Origin: Bacteroidota bacterium
GTDB taxonomy: Bacteria; Bacteroidota; Bacteroidia; Chitinophagales; Saprospiraceae
Length of the DNA stretch: 64,000 nt
Assembly: GCA_024743405.1 (NCBI GenBank)
Contig: JANSWP010000006.1
Location: 91,225 to 155,224, forward strand
Direction of reading: 5' to 3'
Part shown: positions 43,287 through 52,757 of the stretch, one piece after another
How positions within the stretch are numbered: position 1 is the first letter of the stretch
Layout: each line of letters starts with the position of its first letter
Translations under genes and position numbers: made by a program
The notes under the pieces: generated by a model
What the model saw: the letters and a program-made list of their open reading frames with translations, nothing else
What the model was told of the DNA's origin: nothing
The model's database searches: none

Positions 43287-43367
43287 TTAAGCCCTTGAAT
43301 CTTCCAAGGGGCGCGGCGAGGCTAATATGTAAGCCATCAAAACCACGATGATTGTTTTGATAATCAT
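43287..43367 (-). CDS. Possible 26-residue leader peptide (small ORF)
   Basis: An ATG at 43367 opens a 26-codon frame ending in TAA at 43287: a hydrophobic stretch (MIIKTIIVVLMAYILA) then SPRPLEDSRA. The second half is encoded by a GC-rich patch (TCG CCG CGC CCC) that is striking against the AT-rich surroundings and forms a CCCTTG/CAAGGG hairpin. A TATATTTG box lies 80 bases upstream on the same strand. It sits 258 bases before the rhomboid start. Coding status is uncertain. The rest of the 603-base gap 43029-43631 holds only the MscS promoter and a weak GAGAAAGGAA/TTCCTTTCTC inverted repeat at 43166-43278. Confidence 0.35.
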   Translation of the reverse strand: MIIKTIIVVLMAYILASPRPLEDSRA

Positions 43368-43446
43368 GTGTTTAGGTATTTAAGTTGTCAATTAGAAAAT
43401 GTGAAAAGGGAGTTTTCGTTTGGCTGGTTATTTATTATGTATTGTG

Positions 43447-43454
43447 CAAATATA
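43447..43454 (-). promoter_or_regulatory. Candidate -7 box (TATATTTG on the minus strand)
   Basis: Exact TAnnTTTG match on the minus strand, giving a start near 43440 and about 73 bases of leader to the small ORF at 43367. No -33 element is obvious. Confidence 0.4.
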
Positions 43455-43605
43455 ACACTATTCAATCGATAATATTCGAAATAGACGAATTTTATTCCAA
43501 AAAAAGTATGTAGTTCGAAATATTTAACTAAAATATTACATTCCAAAAATTATTTTGTTTGGTTTTAACTGATTAATTCTATTCTAACTCAATTGAAATT
43601 ATCCT

Positions 43606-43613
43606 TAATTTTG
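43606..43613 (+). promoter_or_regulatory. Candidate -7 box of the MscS gene (TAATTTTG)
   Basis: TAATTTTG matches TAnnTTTG and lies 18 bases before the ATG at 43632, leaving a leader of about 10 bases. This supports the 43632 start over an upstream TTG, which would fall before the transcription start. Confidence 0.55.
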
Positions 43614-43631
43614 CAAAAAAAAAACATACAC

Positions 43632-45266
43632 ATGAAGAATGGGATCAAATTTTTGATTTTTTCAGGTTTACTTCTTTTTAGTTCTATACTATTTTCCCAA
43701 ACGAAAAATGCCCCAAATCCAACTCTTGAGAGCCCTTTCAATTCCATGTGGGTACATTTATATTATCTACAAAATGAAACCTATTCGCCTGAAATCTCTG
43801 CAAGAACGATATCAAATACTGCTGATACGGCTCTTGCCATTCAAAGAGCAGTGCAGTTAAAACAAATCTTAGATGGAAAAGGACTTTTTGTGTATTTAGA
43901 AAATATTACCCAAGATTCAAACTTTATTGATTCTACTACTAATAAACCTTATTACACGCCTTTCCCAAATGAATTACCTGAAGTTTATTTGGAGAAAATA
44001 AACAGTCAATGGTTTTATTCTCAGGAAACAGTACGCCTTATTCCAACTTTACATAAAGAGGTATATCCATTAGGGTCTGATATTTTAGTGAATTTAATAC
44101 CCCATCAATTTGGGCAAAAAAATATTTTTGGTATTGCAATTTGGCAGGTGATCGGAGGATTAATTTTCCTAATCCTTTTAGGTGTTTTTGATTGGATTCT
44201 TAGTAAACTTTTAAAACCTATTGTTCGAAAAGTTAGCCGATCAAGGTTAAATCCTAACTTAATTCCTTCAGAACTTATATCAAAGATAGCGCGCTTAGTT
44301 AGTATATTATTTTCCATACAATTATTGAAGCTTTTTCTTCCTGCATTACTTTTTAGTCCCGAAACAATGGAAAGCCTAACCAAAGGGCTAAAAATCATTT
44401 CTACTATAGTTCTTCTTCTTCTTCTCATTAGAATTTTGGATGTGGTGACGCTATATCTTAATAGATTTGCTGAACAGACGACTAGTAAACTAGATGAACA
44501 ACTAATTCCGCTTCTTAAAAAATTGGCCCAAATTATTTTTGTAATTATGGGGGTGATTCGAGTTTTGAGTTTGTTGGATGTGAACGTTACTGCATTGATT
44601 GCAGGTGTTTCGATTGGAGGTTTGGCCTTGGCATTAGCAGCTCAGGATACTGTCAAAAACCTTATTGGTTCGGTGATGATATTTCTAGATAAGCCTTTTC
44701 AAATTGGAGATTGGATAGATGGCGGAGGAGTCTCTGGATCTGTTGTTGAAGTGGGCTTTCGAACTACCAGATTAAAGCAAACCGATAGTTCAATTATTTC
44801 AGTTCCGAATGGGACGATAGCCAATATGGCTGTAAAAAATTTGGGCGTTCGAGTATATCGACTTTTTCAGTTTTCTATTGGAGTGACCTACGATACACCA
44901 ACTGATTTACTTCAAAAATTTACAGAAGGATTGAAGGAGATCATTCTCAATCATCCAAAGACAATGAAGGAAAATTATTATGTCTATTTCAATGAAATGG
45001 CTGCATCTTCTTTAAATATCTTATTTAGGACTTCACTAGAAGTTTCTGATTTTGAAAGCGAACTAAAAACAAAGGAAGAATTACTTTTTGGAATCGTTCA
45101 GTTAGCAGAAACTTTGGGCATTCAATTTGCGTTCCCATCGACTTCTATGTATGTTGAACAGTTGCCTGGAAAGGATGGTAATGCTCCAACTCTTGAAACC
45201 GACTCTGCTGTTTTGGATGAAAAGCTAAAAGCATTTATCGCTGGTTTTAAATCAAAGAACGCCTAA
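43632..45266 (+). CDS. MscS-family mechanosensitive channel
   Basis: A 544-residue channel. It starts with a signal peptide (KFLIFSGLLLFSSILFSQ), has a periplasmic N-terminal domain of about 150 residues, at least four membrane helices and the MscS core: pore helix VTALIAGVSIGGLALALAAQDTVKN region, then LIGSVMIFLDKPFQIGDWID and SIISVPNGTIANMAVKNLG. It protects against osmotic downshock by releasing solutes. The start is set by the signal peptide and the adjacent promoter box. A flavin reductase gene follows by 24 bases. Confidence 0.93.
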   Translation: MKNGIKFLIFSGLLLFSSILFSQTKNAPNPTLESPFNSMWVHLYYLQNETYSPEISARTISNTADTALAIQRAVQLKQILDGKGLFVYLENITQDSNFIDSTTNKPYYTPFPNELPEVYLEKINSQWFYSQETVRLIPTLHKEVYPLGSDILVNLIPHQFGQKNIFGIAIWQVIGGLIFLILLGVFDWILSKLLKPIVRKVSRSRLNPNLIPSELISKIARLVSILFSIQLLKLFLPALLFSPETMESLTKGLKIISTIVLLLLLIRILDVVTLYLNRFAEQTTSKLDEQLIPLLKKLAQIIFVIMGVIRVLSLLDVNVTALIAGVSIGGLALALAAQDTVKNLIGSVMIFLDKPFQIGDWIDGGGVSGSVVEVGFRTTRLKQTDSSIISVPNGTIANMAVKNLGVRVYRLFQFSIGVTYDTPTDLLQKFTEGLKEIILNHPKTMKENYYVYFNEMAASSLNILFRTSLEVSDFESELKTKEELLFGIVQLAETLGIQFAFPSTSMYVEQLPGKDGNAPTLETDSAVLDEKLKAFIAGFKSKNA

Positions 45267-45290
45267 CTTCACCTATCTAAAAATGACATT

Positions 45291-46187
45291 ATGGAAATGA
45301 GAAAAATTGATCCAAAAACGACTCCGACGCGAGATTTTCATCAATACTTATTAGGTGCGGTAGCGCCTCGCCCTATTGCGTTTGTAAGTACAGTCGATGA
45401 AAATGGAAATCCGAATTTGGCCCCGTATAGTTTTTTTAATGCTTTTAGTTCTAATCCACCAATTTTGGTTTTTTCCTCAAATCGACGAGTAGTTGACAAT
45501 ACAACAAAAGATACATTGGCAAATGTACAGGCAACGAAGGAGGTTGTGGTGAATGTTGTCAATTATAATATTGTCCGACAAATGGCGGTAACAAGTGTTC
45601 AATTTGATTCTGACATTAGTGAATTTGAAAAGGCAGGATTGACACCCATTCCTTCTGACTTAGTAAAACCTTTTCGAGTAAAAGAATCGCCAGCTCAAAT
45701 GGAGTGTGTAGTCAAAGAGATTTTGACACTTGGTGAACATGGTGGGGCAGGGCATTTGATCATTTGTGAGGTTGTTAGAATGCATATTGATGAAAGTGTT
45801 TTGGATGAGAGAAATAGAATTAACCCACATAAAATTGATCTCATGGGGAGAATGGGCAGGGCATATTATTCACGTGCGAGTGGTGATGCGATCTATACTA
45901 TTGTACAGGAGGTCACTCAATTAACAATTGGGTTTGATCAATTACCTGCGAGTATTAAAAATAGCGCTGTTTTAACTGGAAATAATTTGGGACAGTTGGC
46001 TGGTTTGAAAAAAGTCCCAAATAAAGAAGAGGTGTTAGCATTAAAAGAGGTGAAAGAAATCCAGGCTCTTTTGGATTCAGAAAACGCTCAAAACGCCCTA
46101 CATACTTATGCAAAGGAAATTTTAGACGCAGATGATTCAAAAAGAGCTGAAGCTGCAAGAATAGTATGGTTATCCGAGTATATTTAG
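45291..46187 (+). CDS. Flavin reductase-like FMN-binding protein
   Basis: A 298-residue protein whose first 200 residues form the flavin reductase/FMN-binding split barrel: LLGAVAPRPIAFVSTVDENG, NLAPYSFFNAFSSNPPILVFS, and VVVNVVNYNIVRQMAVTS, all typical of the DIM6/NTAB group. The C-terminal 90 residues are helical and specific to this subgroup. It likely binds FMN and reduces it or a partner with NAD(P)H. It starts 24 bases after the MscS gene and may be cotranscribed. Confidence 0.88.
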   Translation: MEMRKIDPKTTPTRDFHQYLLGAVAPRPIAFVSTVDENGNPNLAPYSFFNAFSSNPPILVFSSNRRVVDNTTKDTLANVQATKEVVVNVVNYNIVRQMAVTSVQFDSDISEFEKAGLTPIPSDLVKPFRVKESPAQMECVVKEILTLGEHGGAGHLIICEVVRMHIDESVLDERNRINPHKIDLMGRMGRAYYSRASGDAIYTIVQEVTQLTIGFDQLPASIKNSAVLTGNNLGQLAGLKKVPNKEEVLALKEVKEIQALLDSENAQNALHTYAKEILDADDSKRAEAARIVWLSEYI

Positions 46188-46270
46188 TCGTTTATCGGAC
46201 GTGCTTTAGTTCCCATTAATTTGAAAAGGATAAACTTTTGTAAATTAATGGGAACTAAACTTAATACGAT

Positions 46271-46765
46271 ATGAAACGATATCTATTTGTTCTCACACCA
46301 ATGTTCTTATTGGTAACTTTTGGTTCCTTTGGCTGGAACTCCTGTAATTCTACAAAAGCAATTCAAACTTCTAATGAAAAAATGGTTCAGGATACGGCTT
46401 TTGATGAGGCAGCAGCCATTGCTGCCATAAAAAAGAAAATCGAAGGGCGAGAGCAAGAACCTGCTGAAGCTGTTTTTGAAAACATTCAAATTATGAAAGG
46501 TTTTCCTGCAGGGCGAGTTCTGGACATTATGCAGATGGCTTTTAGCCGTTCTCTAGGCGTTTCATGTGATCATTGTCATGTTCCAAATGACTGGGGAAAT
46601 GAAGAAAAATTGACCAAACAAGTAACTCGAGATATGTGGATGATGATGGGGGAAATAAATGGAGAATTGCTGAAAAATATTCCAAACCTTCAAAGCGAAC
46701 AGCCTGTTGCAAACTGCACGACTTGCCATAGGGGGCAAATTAAACCTGCCACAAGCTTGAAGTAA
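46271..46765 (+). CDS. Small exported dihaem cytochrome c
   Basis: A 164-residue exported protein with two covalent haem sites, CDHCH (99-103) and CTTCH (149-153), in the layout of the photosynthetic-reaction-centre cytochrome c family (FPAGRVLDIMQMAFSRSLGVSC before the first site, QVTRDMWMMMGEIN between them). Family members in non-phototrophs act as periplasmic electron carriers. The N-terminal hydrophobic segment is a signal or anchor. It is alone, followed 10 bases later by element C. Confidence 0.9.
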   Translation: MKRYLFVLTPMFLLVTFGSFGWNSCNSTKAIQTSNEKMVQDTAFDEAAAIAAIKKKIEGREQEPAEAVFENIQIMKGFPAGRVLDIMQMAFSRSLGVSCDHCHVPNDWGNEEKLTKQVTRDMWMMMGEINGELLKNIPNLQSEQPVANCTTCHRGQIKPATSLK

Positions 46766-46774
46766 TTGGCACTT

Positions 46775-46935
46775 AGTAACGGCTAAAAAATAAGTCCGCC
46801 AATTTGAAATAGTAGATTTTGGATTTTAGTAAGGCAAAAAACACAGGCGATGCAGGGTATCAGCAAGTATTTTTAACGCCGCAAAAGTTCAAAAAATACA
46901 TAGGCAAATGTCGGAGTTATTCTTTAGGCGTTACT
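46775..46935. repeat. 161-bp intergenic element with 24-base terminal inverted repeats (element C)
   Basis: AGTAACGGCTAAAAAATAAG plus TCCG at the left matches the inverse of 46912-46935 at 21 of 24 positions. The element starts 10 bases after the cytochrome stop and ends 5 bases before the stop of the minus-strand lipoprotein gene, filling the whole gap. No coding frame is credible. A short TTA flanks the left end and TAA the right; a target duplication is not clear. Most likely a miniature mobile or structured element. Confidence 0.7.
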
Positions 46936-46939
46936 TAAC

Positions 46940-48016
46940 TTAATGAAAGGCATCCTGAATAATCTTAAGACTATCTTTTGGGAAATTGGAAATGTTTAAA
47001 GAATCTAAGTGGTAAAAAGCGATAGTAATTTTAGGGTTTTTTATTAATTGATTCAATTCATTTACACTTGCTTCGAGTTCATATTGTTTAATACTTTCCA
47101 AACGAAATAGGTCACCTTCGTACAAATAATGCCCATTTAGATAAGTACTTTTAATGACCTGAAAACGATTCTTTTCAATTCTCCTAAAACGGCTCTCATC
47201 TTTTAGGTCTATCTCAGAAAGATTATTTAAGATTCGAATCATTTGACCGTCTCTGAAAAGAATACCCCAATGAAAAATAGGTAATGCGACATCCAAATCA
47301 AGTGGATACTTTTCAAAATTCTTGAAATACTGCTTTCCAATTTCTAAGTCCAAAATGGAGTTTTCCGTTAGCCAATTTTCAATATCCCCCATGTTGTAAA
47401 ACATAAGCATACCTCTGTCAACTGGTGGTATACCCGTTTTTTCAAAGAATTTTATTTGATGCAGTCGAATCGTTGCAGAGGAAATAACCCCTTCTTTTGA
47501 AATATAATTATTGAACTGATCAATAAAGTCGAAAAATTTTTCTTTTGTACTCAATGTCCAATCACAATCTAATTGGATTTCTCTAATTTTCAAACCTGGT
47601 ATTTGAGTTGACAGCGCAAAGATTTTCCTTTGAGTTTTTTTAGCCAATTCCGGAATTTCTTTTTCCGAAATATTTTCAAAAGTTCGATTGGTAATAAATA
47701 TAGTGGGTATGATATCTATGTTATCGAGAATGGTCTTAAAATTAATATCTGCCTTAGGGATAGCATCCTTTTTATCAAAATCCCAGTCTACGTCAAAAAA
47801 CTTGATATAGAGTTTTTTAATCTTGAAAGAATCTAAATAATCTACTTCTATATCAGATAACTCAAAATTTGTTTTCCAATGATAGAAAGTAGGTATGACC
47901 TGCTTTTCGATCGGTTTAGAACAACTATAAATCGAAAACAAGAGCATGAGAAATAATAATTGACAAAAGACATGTATGCCACAGCAAATGGAGAATTGCC
48001 GATTGGAAATACTCAT
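46940..48016 (-). CDS. Lipoprotein of unknown function, possibly TIM-barrel
   Basis: A 358-residue protein with a long N-terminal signal ending in a lipobox (LFLMLLFSIYSC, Cys at 32). The body contains FYHWKTNF, KIKKLYIKFFDVDWDF, IIPTIFITNRTF, IQLDCDWTLSTKEKFFDFI and ATIRLHQIKFFEKTG followed by DRGMLMFYNMGD. The alternation of strands with Asp and Asn ends is consistent with a beta/alpha barrel such as a glycosidase-like fold, but no family is recognised. Its start overlaps the kdsD stop by four bases (ATGA), so the two are translated together. Confidence 0.75.
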   Translation of the reverse strand: MSISNRQFSICCGIHVFCQLLFLMLLFSIYSCSKPIEKQVIPTFYHWKTNFELSDIEVDYLDSFKIKKLYIKFFDVDWDFDKKDAIPKADINFKTILDNIDIIPTIFITNRTFENISEKEIPELAKKTQRKIFALSTQIPGLKIREIQLDCDWTLSTKEKFFDFIDQFNNYISKEGVISSATIRLHQIKFFEKTGIPPVDRGMLMFYNMGDIENWLTENSILDLEIGKQYFKNFEKYPLDLDVALPIFHWGILFRDGQMIRILNNLSEIDLKDESRFRRIEKNRFQVIKSTYLNGHYLYEGDLFRLESIKQYELEASVNELNQLIKNPKITIAFYHLDSLNISNFPKDSLKIIQDAFH

Positions 48017-48987
48017 ATAAAACCCTCTTTTATTAAGTCATGTATATGGATAATTCCTTGATAGCGCTTATTTTCAGTAACGATCACTTGTGTAATACTA
48101 TGATTACGCATGATCTCAAAAGCTTTGACAGCAAGGGTATTTTGATCAACTGTCTTAGGGTGGAGTGTCATGATTTCGGCTGCTTTAAGCTGAGAGATAT
48201 CTTTATTTTGGTAACTTTCTAACATTCTACGTAGATCACCATCCGTTATGATACCACAAACTTCTTCCTTTTCATTTAATACTACAGCACAACCCAACCT
48301 TTTAGAAGTCATTTCTAAAATGGCTTCATGGACGTTAGTTTTCAAATAAACTTTTGGCTGTTCATTTTGAAAATAGATATCTCGGACACGTAGGAATAAT
48401 TGTTTTCCCAAAGCACCTCCTGGATGAAATTGGGCAAAATCTTTTGGAGTAAAACCTCTTAGGGCTAAAAGAGAGGTAGCTAAAGCATCACCCATTACCA
48501 TTTGGGCTGTAGTACTTGCTGTAGGAGCGAGATTGTTAGGATCTGCTTCTTTTGAAATGGGGGTATGAAGGGTAAAATTAGCTTGTTGGGCAAGAAAGGA
48601 TTGTAAATTGCTAGTCATTCCAACGAGTACATTACCCAAATTCCTAATTAAAGGCACTAAAACTTTTATTTCGGACGTCTCTCCGCTTTTTGAAAAACAA
48701 ATTACCGTATCATTGGTTTGAATCATTCCTAAATCACCATGAATGGCATCAGAAGCATGCATAAAATGAGAAGGAGTGCCGGTGGAGTTGAGGGTGGCAA
48801 CAATTTTTTGAGCAACAATAGCACTTTTTCCAATACCAGTGATGACAACTCTTCCTTTTGAATTGAAAATATGGTTTACAATAGACTCGAAACTTTCATT
48901 AATACTTGATTTTAAGTTAGTTATGGTGTTTGACTCTATTTCGATGGTTTGTAGGGCAGTTTCGCGGATGAGTAGGTTTTTATTCAC
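48013..48987 (-). CDS. kdsD: Arabinose-5-phosphate isomerase
   Basis: Converts ribulose 5-phosphate to arabinose 5-phosphate, the first committed step towards Kdo for lipopolysaccharide. In 324 residues a SIS domain (RVVITGIGKSAIVAQKI, HASDAIHGDLGMI, CFSKSGETSEI) is followed by two CBS domains (VHEAILEMTSKRLGCAVVL and AVKAFEIMRNHSITQVIVT). HPGGALGK is the conserved family signature. It is divergent from recQ and overlaps the downstream lipoprotein gene by four bases. Confidence 0.95.
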   Translation of the reverse strand: MNKNLLIRETALQTIEIESNTITNLKSSINESFESIVNHIFNSKGRVVITGIGKSAIVAQKIVATLNSTGTPSHFMHASDAIHGDLGMIQTNDTVICFSKSGETSEIKVLVPLIRNLGNVLVGMTSNLQSFLAQQANFTLHTPISKEADPNNLAPTASTTAQMVMGDALATSLLALRGFTPKDFAQFHPGGALGKQLFLRVRDIYFQNEQPKVYLKTNVHEAILEMTSKRLGCAVVLNEKEEVCGIITDGDLRRMLESYQNKDISQLKAAEIMTLHPKTVDQNTLAVKAFEIMRNHSITQVIVTENKRYQGIIHIHDLIKEGFI

Positions 48988-49259
48988 GATAATTTTTGTA
49001 TTTTTGTCAACTTTTTGAAAAACAAATTAATTTAGAATTAATATGTTCATTTTTTTATTAGTTCATTTTTAAAAAAATAAGTAGTCTAACCTTTAATATC
49101 TTCCTCCCTAACCATAATGCTTAACCAGATTTTTTTACTAAATTTAAGCATACAAATGTTAATTCCAAGATTCCGACGTTATACTAATTTTCACAAAATT
49201 AATTTTTTGACACACAAACTAACTACTTAATAACAACCAAACAATAACTAACTCGACCC

Positions 49260-51458
49260 ATGATTGCGACTAAAGATGGTTTACATGAGGAACTTCAGAG
49301 ATACTTCGGTTTCGATAAATTTAAAGGAACCCAAGAAGAAATCGTTCAAAGTGTTCTAGACGGCAAGGATACCTTCGTAATTATGCCGACTGGTGGAGGG
49401 AAATCTCTTTGCTACCAACTTCCTGCCATGATGATGGAAGGCACTGCTATTGTTATTTCTCCTTTAATTGCCTTGATGAAAAATCAAGTTGATTCTATGA
49501 GAGGATACAGTCAAAAGGATGAAATCGCTCATTTCCTCAATTCCTCTCTAACGCGTGCGCAGATGAAAACGGTTAAGGGCGATATTGTAGATGGCAAAAC
49601 GAAAATGCTGTATATCGCTCCAGAGACACTAACAAAAGATGAAAATATTGAATTTTTTAAAAATGTAAAAATATCCTTTGTGGCGGTAGATGAGGCTCAT
49701 TGTATTTCTGAGTGGGGGCATGATTTTCGTCCAGAATATCGTCGAATTCGAACGATGATTGATTCTATTGGACAGGATATTCCTGTCATTGCATTGACTG
49801 CGACAGCTACGCCAAAGGTCCAGTCTGATATCGTGAAGAACTTGAATATGGAGGACGAGCGTAAATTTGTTTCTTCCTTTAATAGAGATAATCTATACTA
49901 TGAAATCCGACCTAAAGGCAAAAAGGAAACCGTTTTTAAACAAATCATTCAAATCATTAAGGGAATTCCTGATCAATCAGGGATTATATATGTACAGTCT
50001 CGTAAATCAACAGAAGAAATTGCCAAAGTTCTGACCGTAAACGGTATTAAGGCAGCACCCTATCATGCCGGGTTGGATGCAAAAACTCGTTCAGGTACTC
50101 AAGATGCCTTCTTGATGGAAGATATTGATGTGATTGTTGCGACGATTGCATTTGGAATGGGGATTGACAAGCCGGATGTACGTTTTGTTATACACTATAA
50201 TATTCCTAAAAGTATAGAGAACTATTATCAAGAAACTGGACGAGCTGGACGTGATGGATTGTCTGGAAGTTGCATTTCTTTTTATTCGTATAAAGATATT
50301 TTAAAGCTCGAAAAATTCCTTCGAGACAAGCCTGTTTCAGAAAGAGAAATGAGTGCCCAATTGATGCAAGAGGTAATGGCATATGCAGAGACTACAGGAT
50401 GTCGTCGTCGATTTTTGCTCCACTATTTTGGAGAACAATATGATGATTCAGATTGCGGAAAAATGTGTGACAATTGCAGGCATCCAAAAGAAAAGGTTGA
50501 AGTTACGGAAGAAATGAAACATGCTTTGTCTTCAGTAGTTGCTTTAGATGAAAATTATAAAATCAAAATTTTAGTTGATTTTATAAGTGGCAAGGAAACG
50601 AAAGAAATGAAAGATTTTCGTTTTACTAAAAAGCCATTATTTGGAGTTGGAAAGGAAAAGGATGATACCTTTTGGAGTTCTATTTTGCGCCATGCTTTGT
50701 TAAATGATTTGGTATATAAAGATATTGAGAGTTATGGTTTACTGAAAATGACCGATAAGGGGCGTGCTTTTATAGAAACACCAGTACCAATTAAAATTCC
50801 GATTAATCACAATTATGAAGAAATGAATGCAGAGCCTGATTTTACATCAGGCAGAACGGCTGTGTTAGATAAGGTTTTGATGCGTTTGCTAAAAGATATG
50901 CGTCGGGATGTTGCCAAACAAAAGGATGTACCGCCATTTGTCATTTTTCAGGATCCTTCTTTAGAGGATATGGCGACTCAATATCCTATCACGATGGATG
51001 AAATGGCGAATATCACAGGAGTGAGCAAGGGTAAGGCGATGCGATATGCTCGACCTTTTATCGAAATGATTAAGGATTATGTTGAAGAAAATGAGATAGA
51101 ACGCCCAACAGATTTTGTAGTTAAGCAAGTAGCAAACAAATCAAAAGTTAAAGTCAATATTATCCAAGGAATTGATAGAAAAATTCCTTTACATGACATC
51201 GCTTCCTCTAATCAACTTTCAATGGAAGATTTGTTAGAAGAATTGGATGCAATTGTTCTTTCAGGTACCAAATTAAATATTGATTATTATATAGAAGATG
51301 GTGTTGATGAATATTCTAGAGATGATATTTATGAGTATTTTATGGAAGCAGAAACAGATTCTGTTGAGGAAGCTTATAAAGAGTTAAAAGAGGATGATGT
51401 TACTTTAGAAGAAATTCAATTAATGCGAATTAAGTTTATGTCTGAAATGGCGAACTAA
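49260..51458 (+). CDS. recQ: ATP-dependent DNA helicase RecQ
   Basis: A 3'-5' helicase for recombination and repair of stalled forks. In 732 residues the order is helicase motif 0 (FGFDKFKGTQEEIV), motif I MPTGGGKSLCYQLP, motif II DEAHCISEWGHDFRPEY, motif VI QETGRAGRDG, the RecQ zinc-binding helices with CRRRFLLHYFGE and the CxxC pair near residue 405 (MCDNCRHP), and a HRDC-like C-terminus (TMDEMANITGVSKGKAMRYA). The acidic tail is longer than in E. coli RecQ. It diverges from kdsD. Confidence 0.96.
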   Translation: MIATKDGLHEELQRYFGFDKFKGTQEEIVQSVLDGKDTFVIMPTGGGKSLCYQLPAMMMEGTAIVISPLIALMKNQVDSMRGYSQKDEIAHFLNSSLTRAQMKTVKGDIVDGKTKMLYIAPETLTKDENIEFFKNVKISFVAVDEAHCISEWGHDFRPEYRRIRTMIDSIGQDIPVIALTATATPKVQSDIVKNLNMEDERKFVSSFNRDNLYYEIRPKGKKETVFKQIIQIIKGIPDQSGIIYVQSRKSTEEIAKVLTVNGIKAAPYHAGLDAKTRSGTQDAFLMEDIDVIVATIAFGMGIDKPDVRFVIHYNIPKSIENYYQETGRAGRDGLSGSCISFYSYKDILKLEKFLRDKPVSEREMSAQLMQEVMAYAETTGCRRRFLLHYFGEQYDDSDCGKMCDNCRHPKEKVEVTEEMKHALSSVVALDENYKIKILVDFISGKETKEMKDFRFTKKPLFGVGKEKDDTFWSSILRHALLNDLVYKDIESYGLLKMTDKGRAFIETPVPIKIPINHNYEEMNAEPDFTSGRTAVLDKVLMRLLKDMRRDVAKQKDVPPFVIFQDPSLEDMATQYPITMDEMANITGVSKGKAMRYARPFIEMIKDYVEENEIERPTDFVVKQVANKSKVKVNIIQGIDRKIPLHDIASSNQLSMEDLLEELDAIVLSGTKLNIDYYIEDGVDEYSRDDIYEYFMEAETDSVEEAYKELKEDDVTLEEIQLMRIKFMSEMAN

Positions 51459-51538
51459 GCCTGCTAACCATCGGTAATTTTTTGTTTGTACTACTTTGCC
51501 GATGATATTTTGAAACTTATTAGTAGATGATAATATAT

Positions 51539-51570
51539 GGGGCGGTTTTATATCGCCCCTTTCTTTTTTA
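51539..51570 (+). terminator. Intrinsic terminator of recQ
   Basis: GGGGCG and CGCCCC pair over 6 bp with a 9-base loop, and TTTCTTTTTT follows. It lies 80 bases after the recQ stop and before aroQ. Confidence 0.75.
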
Positions 51571-51670
51571 TAAATGGCCAGATTTAGGTTGACTCTTTAC
51601 CGTTGTTTTTCAAATCTGCTGAATCAAACTGTGAATTATTACCTGAAAACGGCCAATTGAATGGGGTATT

Positions 51671-52090
51671 ATGAAAATAATAATTATCAATGGGCCAAAC
51701 CTCAACCTTCTTGGTCAACGTGAACCTACAATATATGGTCAAAAAACATTTGAAGCGTTTTTTGAATTTCTTCAAATGGAATTTCCAGGTGTAACGCTCC
51801 ATTATTTTCAGAGTAATTATGAAGGTGAAATCATAGATAAACTACATGAAGTGGGCTTTACATATAATGGAATTGTATTAAATTCAGGTGCTTATACACA
51901 TACTTCTATCGCTATTGCGGATGCTATTGGAGCGATAGAAACACCTGTCATTGAGGTGCATATTTCAAATGTATATGCTCGCGAAAAATTTCGGCACCAT
52001 TCTTTTAGCGCGCCAAAATGTATAGGGAGTATTATTGGGTTGGGATTGAAAGGGTATGAATTGGCAATTGATTATTTTTTAAAAGGATGA
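51671..52090 (+). CDS. aroQ: Type II 3-dehydroquinate dehydratase
   Basis: Dehydrates 3-dehydroquinate in the shikimate pathway. The 139-residue length and motifs are typical of type II enzymes: GPNLNLLGQREPTIYG with the active Tyr, QSNYEGEIIDKLHE, NSGAYTHTSIAIADA with the Asn and His, and EVHISNVYAREKFRHHS with the second His and Arg. Other shikimate genes are not in the window. It is a single gene after the recQ terminator. Confidence 0.96.
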   Translation: MKIIIINGPNLNLLGQREPTIYGQKTFEAFFEFLQMEFPGVTLHYFQSNYEGEIIDKLHEVGFTYNGIVLNSGAYTHTSIAIADAIGAIETPVIEVHISNVYAREKFRHHSFSAPKCIGSIIGLGLKGYELAIDYFLKG

Positions 52091-52113
52091 TATATTGGAG
52101 ACATTAAACATTA

Positions 52114-52638
52114 TCATCTTTGAAAATCTCTTTTGCTAACTTCCAAATCTATAATGCGCAATCGCCATCTATTACTTAGCTTGTTATTTTTTTGAAATTT
52201 ATAAGTTCTCGATTTAAAAATTAGTCTTGTCAATATGCCTACTCCTGCTGCGACCCCCATAATTATAAAATCGCCTTTCCCAAAAGAAATTTCATCATCT
52301 ACCGCCGAAGCGATTGCTGTATACCCTGCCCAAACAGGTGCAAAAGCAATCATTTGATTACCCAAACTTCTTGACCATTTTCGGTTGTTGAAGGTTTTAA
52401 AAGCGGTAATATCTTCCAACTTTACATGTCCATTGCTAAAAAGCAAGTATTGTTTTTCATAGTTCACATCTTCAATGACTCTCGTATACCATTGCCCACC
52501 TTCTAATTGGAAAGTTACTTCATTTCCAATTTGAAATTTATTAGTTTTTGGAGAATTCAATTTCTCAATTTGAATAAATTTTTGACTAAAAAGAGAAAGA
52601 CTAATAAAAAGGAAAATCAATGTAGAAAGGTATTTCAT
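52114..52638 (-). CDS. Exported protein of unknown function
   Basis: A 174-residue protein with a signal peptide (LSTLIFLFISLSLFS, then Q) and a following domain containing FQIGNEVTFQLEGGQWYTRVIED, then KWSRSLGNQMIAFAP and a hydrophobic glycine-rich stretch (GDFIIMGVAAGVGILTRLIF) that could insert into a membrane. No family is recognised. It follows rnpA by 119 bases on the same strand and may share its message. Confidence 0.55.
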   Translation of the reverse strand: MKYLSTLIFLFISLSLFSQKFIQIEKLNSPKTNKFQIGNEVTFQLEGGQWYTRVIEDVNYEKQYLLFSNGHVKLEDITAFKTFNNRKWSRSLGNQMIAFAPVWAGYTAIASAVDDEISFGKGDFIIMGVAAGVGILTRLIFKSRTYKFQKNNKLSNRWRLRIIDLEVSKRDFQR

Positions 52639-52757
52639 AAATTATTTTTTGAGAAAGAGAGTGATTTATTAGGTTGGGTTGGTTGTTCGATTAATCAGCA
52701 GTAATATTGAAGAATAAAATGGGTTTATGGCTTGATAAAAATCAGTTTTGAATAAAT

